64,000 nucleotides of DNA from Eutypa lata (lineage: Eukaryota > Ascomycota > Sordariomycetes > Xylariales > Diatrypaceae). The stretch is taken from positions 2,785,001 to 2,849,000 of the forward strand of contig JAKULF010000006.1 in assembly GCA_022661535.1 (NCBI GenBank), written 5' to 3'. Within the stretch, counting starts at the first letter, position 1, and each line of letters starts with the position of its first letter. The notes under the pieces are model-generated. The model was not told the origin of the DNA, searched no databases, and was given only the letters and a program-made list of their open reading frames with translations. The translations under genes and the position numbers were made by a program. This document shows, piece after piece, positions 59,051 through 64,000 of this stretch.

Positions 59051-59869
59051 TTCGAATAACTTTCGAAAAATAAAATATATATTATTATTTAAAAAAGTTT
59101 ATATTAATTTAATTATAAATTCGAATTATATATTAATTCTTATATTTTAAATGTTATACGTAATATCTTAAAATACTTTTAATATTTAACCTTTTATTAT
59201 TATTATAAACCGTTATTAAAGCACTTTATTTATTAACACGTTCTTTTGCATTAATAAGCGGTTAATTTCTTTAAAACTTTAAAAAATTTAAAAAATTAAA
59301 TTATAAATTTATTAAAATTAAATCCTTAACTTTTATATTTACTTTCGTAATTTAATTACTTAATTATCGGCTTTATTTATATCGTAATGTCGATAACTTC
59401 GCTCGTATATATACGTTTAAAGTTTAATTAAGTTGTTATTTATTAATAAATTTTTTAATTTTATATATAAAACTTACGATATTATTAACCGATATATTAT
59501 TAATTATATAAAATTAAATAAAGTTCGAAATTTTTAACTTTAAAAATAACGAAAAATCTTAATTAAAAGTTATTAATTATTAATTTCTTTTTTTATATTA
59601 TATATTATAAATATTAAAAAAAATAACTAATAAAAACGAGTTTATTTAATAAAGGTTAAGTTAATTTAAAGGTCGTTTTAAATTCTTCGAATTAAATGTT
59701 AAAAAGAAAAGCCTTTAAGTTAAATAAATATAATAATTATAAAAAAAATATCGCGATAATATAAAGTTTTAAAAAATAACGATTTTCTTTTTTTATAACG
59801 AAAGTTTAACGAGTATTATTCTTTTTATTACTTTAATTAACTTAATTTATTTATTAATTAATATATTTT

Positions 59870-62800
59870 TTAATTCTTTAAACGATTTTTAAATTAATTT
59901 TAAGCTTAATTTTATTACGAATTCGTTAAAAGCCTTTCGATTAAAAGGTTTAATAAAATTATTTATTAAATTTTTATTCGTTTTAATATATTAAACTTTA
60001 ATATAATCATTATTAATCTTTTAACGTATATAATAATAATCGATTTAAATATAACGCTTTTTTTTAAATATTATAATTTTTTTTATTTACTTTAATATAT
60101 TTATATTATTCTTTAATAAGGTAATAAGTTCTTTAAGCATTAAGTTAAGTTTTTATAAAAAGTTTTTAATATTAATTACTTTTATTATTATAATATTTAA
60201 AGTTACGTATTTAACTTTCGTTATATAACGAATAATAATTATTTAAAACTTTAAAATTTATGTAATAAAAGCTTTTATTATGTAAAATACATAACTTATA
60301 ATTAATTTACTTAAATTAAAATTATTATTATAATTAAAATTTATTACTTCGAATAACTTAAAGTTATTATACTTATAATATAAATGTTTTTTATTTAAAG
60401 CTTAATATTAAATCGATAAGTTTATAATGTTATTTATATATTTTAATAAACGCTTAATATAATTTATATATTTCGATAATAAGTTATTTATAAATTAAGT
60501 TTAAGTAAACGTTATATAAATTATATCGAATTTAATTATATAACTTAAAAAATTAAACCTTTTAATTAAACTTATATATTTAAATATTTCGTTTTTAATA
60601 ATAATTTTTTAATTTTAAATTATATATTATTTATAATTTAAAATAAACGAAATAAATAATAACTTTATATCGTTTATATTTATTATTTAAAATAACTTTT
60701 TAATATATTATTATTAATTTAAGTATATATTGTTAATAAAATTTAATTTAATAATATAAATATTTAAAAACTAATTAACTTCGCTTAAGTTTTTAATAAT
60801 AACTATCTCGATAATAACCTTTATAAGCTTTGTAAAACGTTTCTTATTTACGTTAAATAATAAAAAATTATTAACGTATAAAGTTATAATATTATTTATT
60901 TTAAAATTTAAATAAATAACGTCGTTTAATATTAAAATTATAAAACTTAATTACTTTAAAATAACCTTAATTTTTACTTATTAAATTACATTAACTTATT
61001 TAAATTTATATAAAAAATTTATTAATTAAATAATATAATTTAAATCGTATTTATATTTTTTTTTTTTTTTAAAATATATATCGAAGTATTTTTTTAATAA
61101 CGAAAATATTTTTATAAATAATTTCTCTTTTAATTTATTATTAAAATATGTTATAATAAAATCTATTTACATAATATATTAATTATATAAAGTTATAAAA
61201 GTTATAAAAATTCGTTAATATATAACTTAAGTTATAATTACGATAATTTCGTTATAATTAATATCTTTTCGTTATATAAATTCTTTTATATATATATAAA
61301 CTTTTAACTTTTTAAAATCGCTTATTAATATAAATTTTTTCCGTAATACTTATATAACGTTTATTAAATATTCGTATATTACTTTAATTAATAAAATAAA
61401 TTTAAATAATCTTTAATTAATATTTTTTTATATTTTTATAAACATTATCTTTATTTATAAATTTCTTTTAAAACTTATTAAAACTTCTTTTAATAATAAA
61501 TTATCTTTAAACATTATTATTATTAATTTATATATTTTTAAATACTTAAAAAAATTTAATATTTTGTAAAAATCTTTAAAAATATTATATCGTTCTTTTT
61601 TAAATAAAAACATTACTTATATATAAAAATAAACTTATATTATTATTTTAAAAACATTATCGAAACTTATAAATTTACGTTTTTAATTGTTTACGATATT
61701 ATCGTTAACGAAATTAAATTTAAAATTATATTTATTAACATTTTCGCCTTTTTAAATAAATCGTATTTAATATAATTTAATTATAATTTTAAAGTATTTT
61801 TTAAAAACGTTATATATATAAAATTTAAAAATTTTTTTTTTTAAACGGTTACGTTTACGTTTAATAAGTTATTCCTTATTTTTTTTATTCGTTTTATTAT
61901 TAAATATAACGTTATTATTATCGTTTTAAATATCGACTTTTTATTTATTCTTTTTATTAATTCGATAATAAAACCGCTTTTAAACTTATTTTAAAAGTAA
62001 TTAAATAATATCTTTTAAATTAAAAAAAGCATTTAATTTCGTAAAGTTTTTATATATTATAATATAAAAGATTATAAAAAAACGTCTTTTTTTTATTAAT
62101 TATATAATATAATTACTTTTTTTTTTATATTTTAAAAAAATACCTTTTATATTTTAATTAATTAATTTTTTAAATTAAACTTTTTTTTTAATCGATAAAT
62201 ATAACGTAACGTAATTTTAAAATATATAAATACTTATAACGAAATAAATAATTACCGTTAAAATTTAAACCTTTTTAATAAATCTTTACAAAAACTATAC
62301 CTTTAATCGATAATTAACTTATTTTATTAATTATCTTAATAATTACTTTTATAACGTAATTTTAAAAATATATAAAAATTTTTATTTAAATTACGTAAAC
62401 TTTAACTTCGTTTTATATAAATTTAATAACGCATTTTATAACTTTATTTTAATATTAATTATAAAATAACGATAATCGAAATTTAATATTACGTTTTTTA
62501 TAAAATTCGCTTATTTTAAATATATCGAATTTTCGTTTATTATTTAATTTTAAAACTTAAATTATTTTTTTTTTATTATTTTCGTTAAAAAATTAATTAA
62601 TAAAATATTAAATTATCTTTTTAATATAATTTCGTAAATATTATTAAATATCGTTTTTAATTTTTATTAACTTTATATTATGATATTAATTATAATTTTT
62701 AATTATTAAATTATAATATAAATTATTACGTAATAATACGAATTATATTATACTTATATCGCATTATATAATCTCGCTTATATAAATTAACTTTTTTTAA

Positions 62801-64000
62801 ACGTTTTTTAATAAAAACTTTTTTATTTTTATTATATTATAAACCGTATAAAATAAAACTTTAACATTTTCGAATTTAAAGTTTATATTATAAAATTATT
62901 TAATAATTTAAATTAAACGTTTAATATTAAAATAATAAAATTAACGATATTATAAAATAACTTTTTTTATAATATTTTCGTTTATTATAACTTTTTCGTT
63001 ATTATTAAACTTAAATATTATATATTAAAAAATAATTAATTTATTATTATTATTTTTTAATACGTATTTTTATTTATTATTATTAATTTTAAATTTAAAT
63101 ATATTAAAGATTTATAATAAAAACTTTTATCTTTTTATATTAATTATTATAAAAGCTTTTTTATTCGATAATTTTAAAATATTATAATTTAAATAATTAC
63201 TTTTTTTATATTATATTTCGTTAAAAAATATTTTAAATAAAAACTTTTTAATAATTAAAATATATAACATTATTAAATTTAAACGAAATTTATTAAACTT
63301 AATTAATTATTATATAATAATGTTAATAATTAAAGCGTAAATAAAACTTACTTTAATATTAATAATAAAATAACTTTATTTAATATTTTTAATCGTTTTT
63401 TTAATTAAATCGTTAAAGTTATTAATAATATTAACATTTAAGCCGTTATTTTATAATAATTAATTCTTTATATTACTTATAAAATATATTTAAAAAATTA
63501 TTACTTAATAAGTAATAATTATAACGTTTAAAACGCTTTTTTACATAACTTCTTTAATATTTTCTTCGTTTTTAATGCTTTTTTACTTAATAAAAATTAA
63601 AATTATAATGCTTTTTAACTTAACTTATTAATATATAATATTAAAAGTTAATTTATTATATTATTTAAATAACTTTTTTAATACGTTTCGCTTTATAAAA
63701 ATAATAATTAAAAAAATAAAACTTTTATATATATTTTTAAATTTAATCGAAATTATTAAATTATTAAGTTTAATTAAATAATCGTAATTATTATAATCGT
63801 TATTATTATTAATAACTTTATCTTTACTTTTATTTTTACTTTTATTATTATCGTTTTTTCGTTTTTTATTTTCGTAATATTAAAATATATATTTATATTC
63901 GTTATAATTAAAATAAAAAAACTCTTTTTTATTATTTACGAAAAGCTTATTAAATCGATTTTTTTTTCGCAAATTCGATTTTTTTATTTCTTTATTATTA
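59870..64000 (-). mobile_element. RIP-destroyed Ty1/copia retrotransposon, 5' end beyond the window
   Basis: On the minus strand, allowing for RIP changes, the domains occur in copia order. (1) A gag zinc knuckle C-x2-C-x4-H-x4-C at 63915-63874, with every Cys and the His now Tyr. (2) Integrase: a 'DNGREF'-type motif near 62550-62527 and 'NGVAER' near 62457-62431. (3) Reverse transcriptase: 'FKARLVA..GF.QR' at about 61316-61276, 'D..TAFLNG' at about 61180-61115 and the YVDD box (now Y-V-N-N) at 60878-60867. (4) RNase H: 'DADY...' with 'SKST..YVFYI' at about 60360-60185. (5) The 'FTKPF' polyprotein C-terminus near 59985-59940, stop region near 59.88 kb. This order, with integrase before reverse transcriptase, separates copia from gypsy. 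Neither long terminal repeat was delimited; the upstream one lies outside. Confidence 0.85.

Larger units (their letters stand above)
57510..64000. repeat. RIP-mutated AT-rich transposon block, running off the right edge
   Basis: From about 57.51 kb the sequence is almost only A and T (by eye roughly 10-15% G+C). Remaining C is mostly in CG, CTT or ACT contexts and CpA/TpG are rare, while TpA is everywhere: the pattern left by repeat-induced point mutation, which converts CpA to TpA on both strands. No intact frame survives. Two decayed elements can be identified inside it (listed separately). A less damaged stretch at about 59.15-59.42 kb retains some CpA and TpG and may be a terminal repeat of the copia element or a junction. 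Confidence 0.93.

Noticed and set aside
1..64000. CRISPR array, prophage or bacterial operon structure
   Set aside because: The sequence is eukaryotic with spliceosomal introns; no direct repeats with regular unique spacers were seen.

Overview
The window is nuclear DNA from a filamentous ascomycete (Pezizomycotina, most likely a Sordariomycete; the genus cannot be read from this). The evidence is: short introns of about 50-125 bases with GT...CTAAC/CTRAY...YAG signals; fungus-restricted families (2EXR, SigF-like NTF2-like, fungal DUF202, Zn2Cys6 regulators, GPI-anchored GH17 glucanase); and a right-hand block of about 6.5 kb that is extremely AT-rich and poor in CpA/TpG, the footprint of repeat-induced point mutation (RIP). 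All gene models were assembled by eye from splice sites, frame continuity and family alignment from memory; nothing was run against a database.

Layout. 0.7-3.0 kb (+) is a five-exon type II membrane glycosyltransferase. 3.4-4.7 kb (-) is a five-exon DUF202 membrane protein that shares an 815-base divergent promoter with a six-exon MATE transporter at 5.6-8.0 kb (+). From here every gene lies on the minus strand: a 2EXR protein (8.3-9.2), a probable diverged relative with no known domain (10.0-10.9), a SigF-like NTF2-like membrane protein (11.7-12.8), a PPR1-type Zn2Cys6 factor (15.9-19.1) and an MFS transporter (21.3-23.2). About 13 kb without a supportable gene follows (23.2-36.4), of ordinary composition and dotted with microsatellites. 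An island of two genes comes next: a Zn2Cys6 regulator (36.4-38.4) and a DapA/HOGA-family aldolase (39.0-40.3) that contains a GC-AG intron. Then come RIB7 of riboflavin synthesis (42.8-43.8), nearly 6 kb without genes, a GPI-anchored beta-1,3-glucanase (49.7-51.3), and TSC1/hamartin (53.4-56.9).

From about 57.5 kb to the right edge the DNA is a RIP-destroyed transposon block. Two relics can be read through the mutations: a Fot1/pogo-type DDE transposase on the plus strand near 58.7-58.9 kb, and a Ty1/copia retrotransposon on the minus strand from about 59.9 kb past the right edge, with its gag zinc knuckle, integrase, reverse transcriptase, RNase H and polyprotein C-terminus in the canonical copia order.

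The genes do not form an evident biosynthetic cluster. The functional links the sequence supports are modest: membrane transport and cell-surface functions on the left, a possible regulator-aldolase pair at 36-40 kb, and housekeeping genes (RIB7, TSC1) on the right, close to the silenced block. I saw no CRISPR array, rRNA or convincing tRNA.
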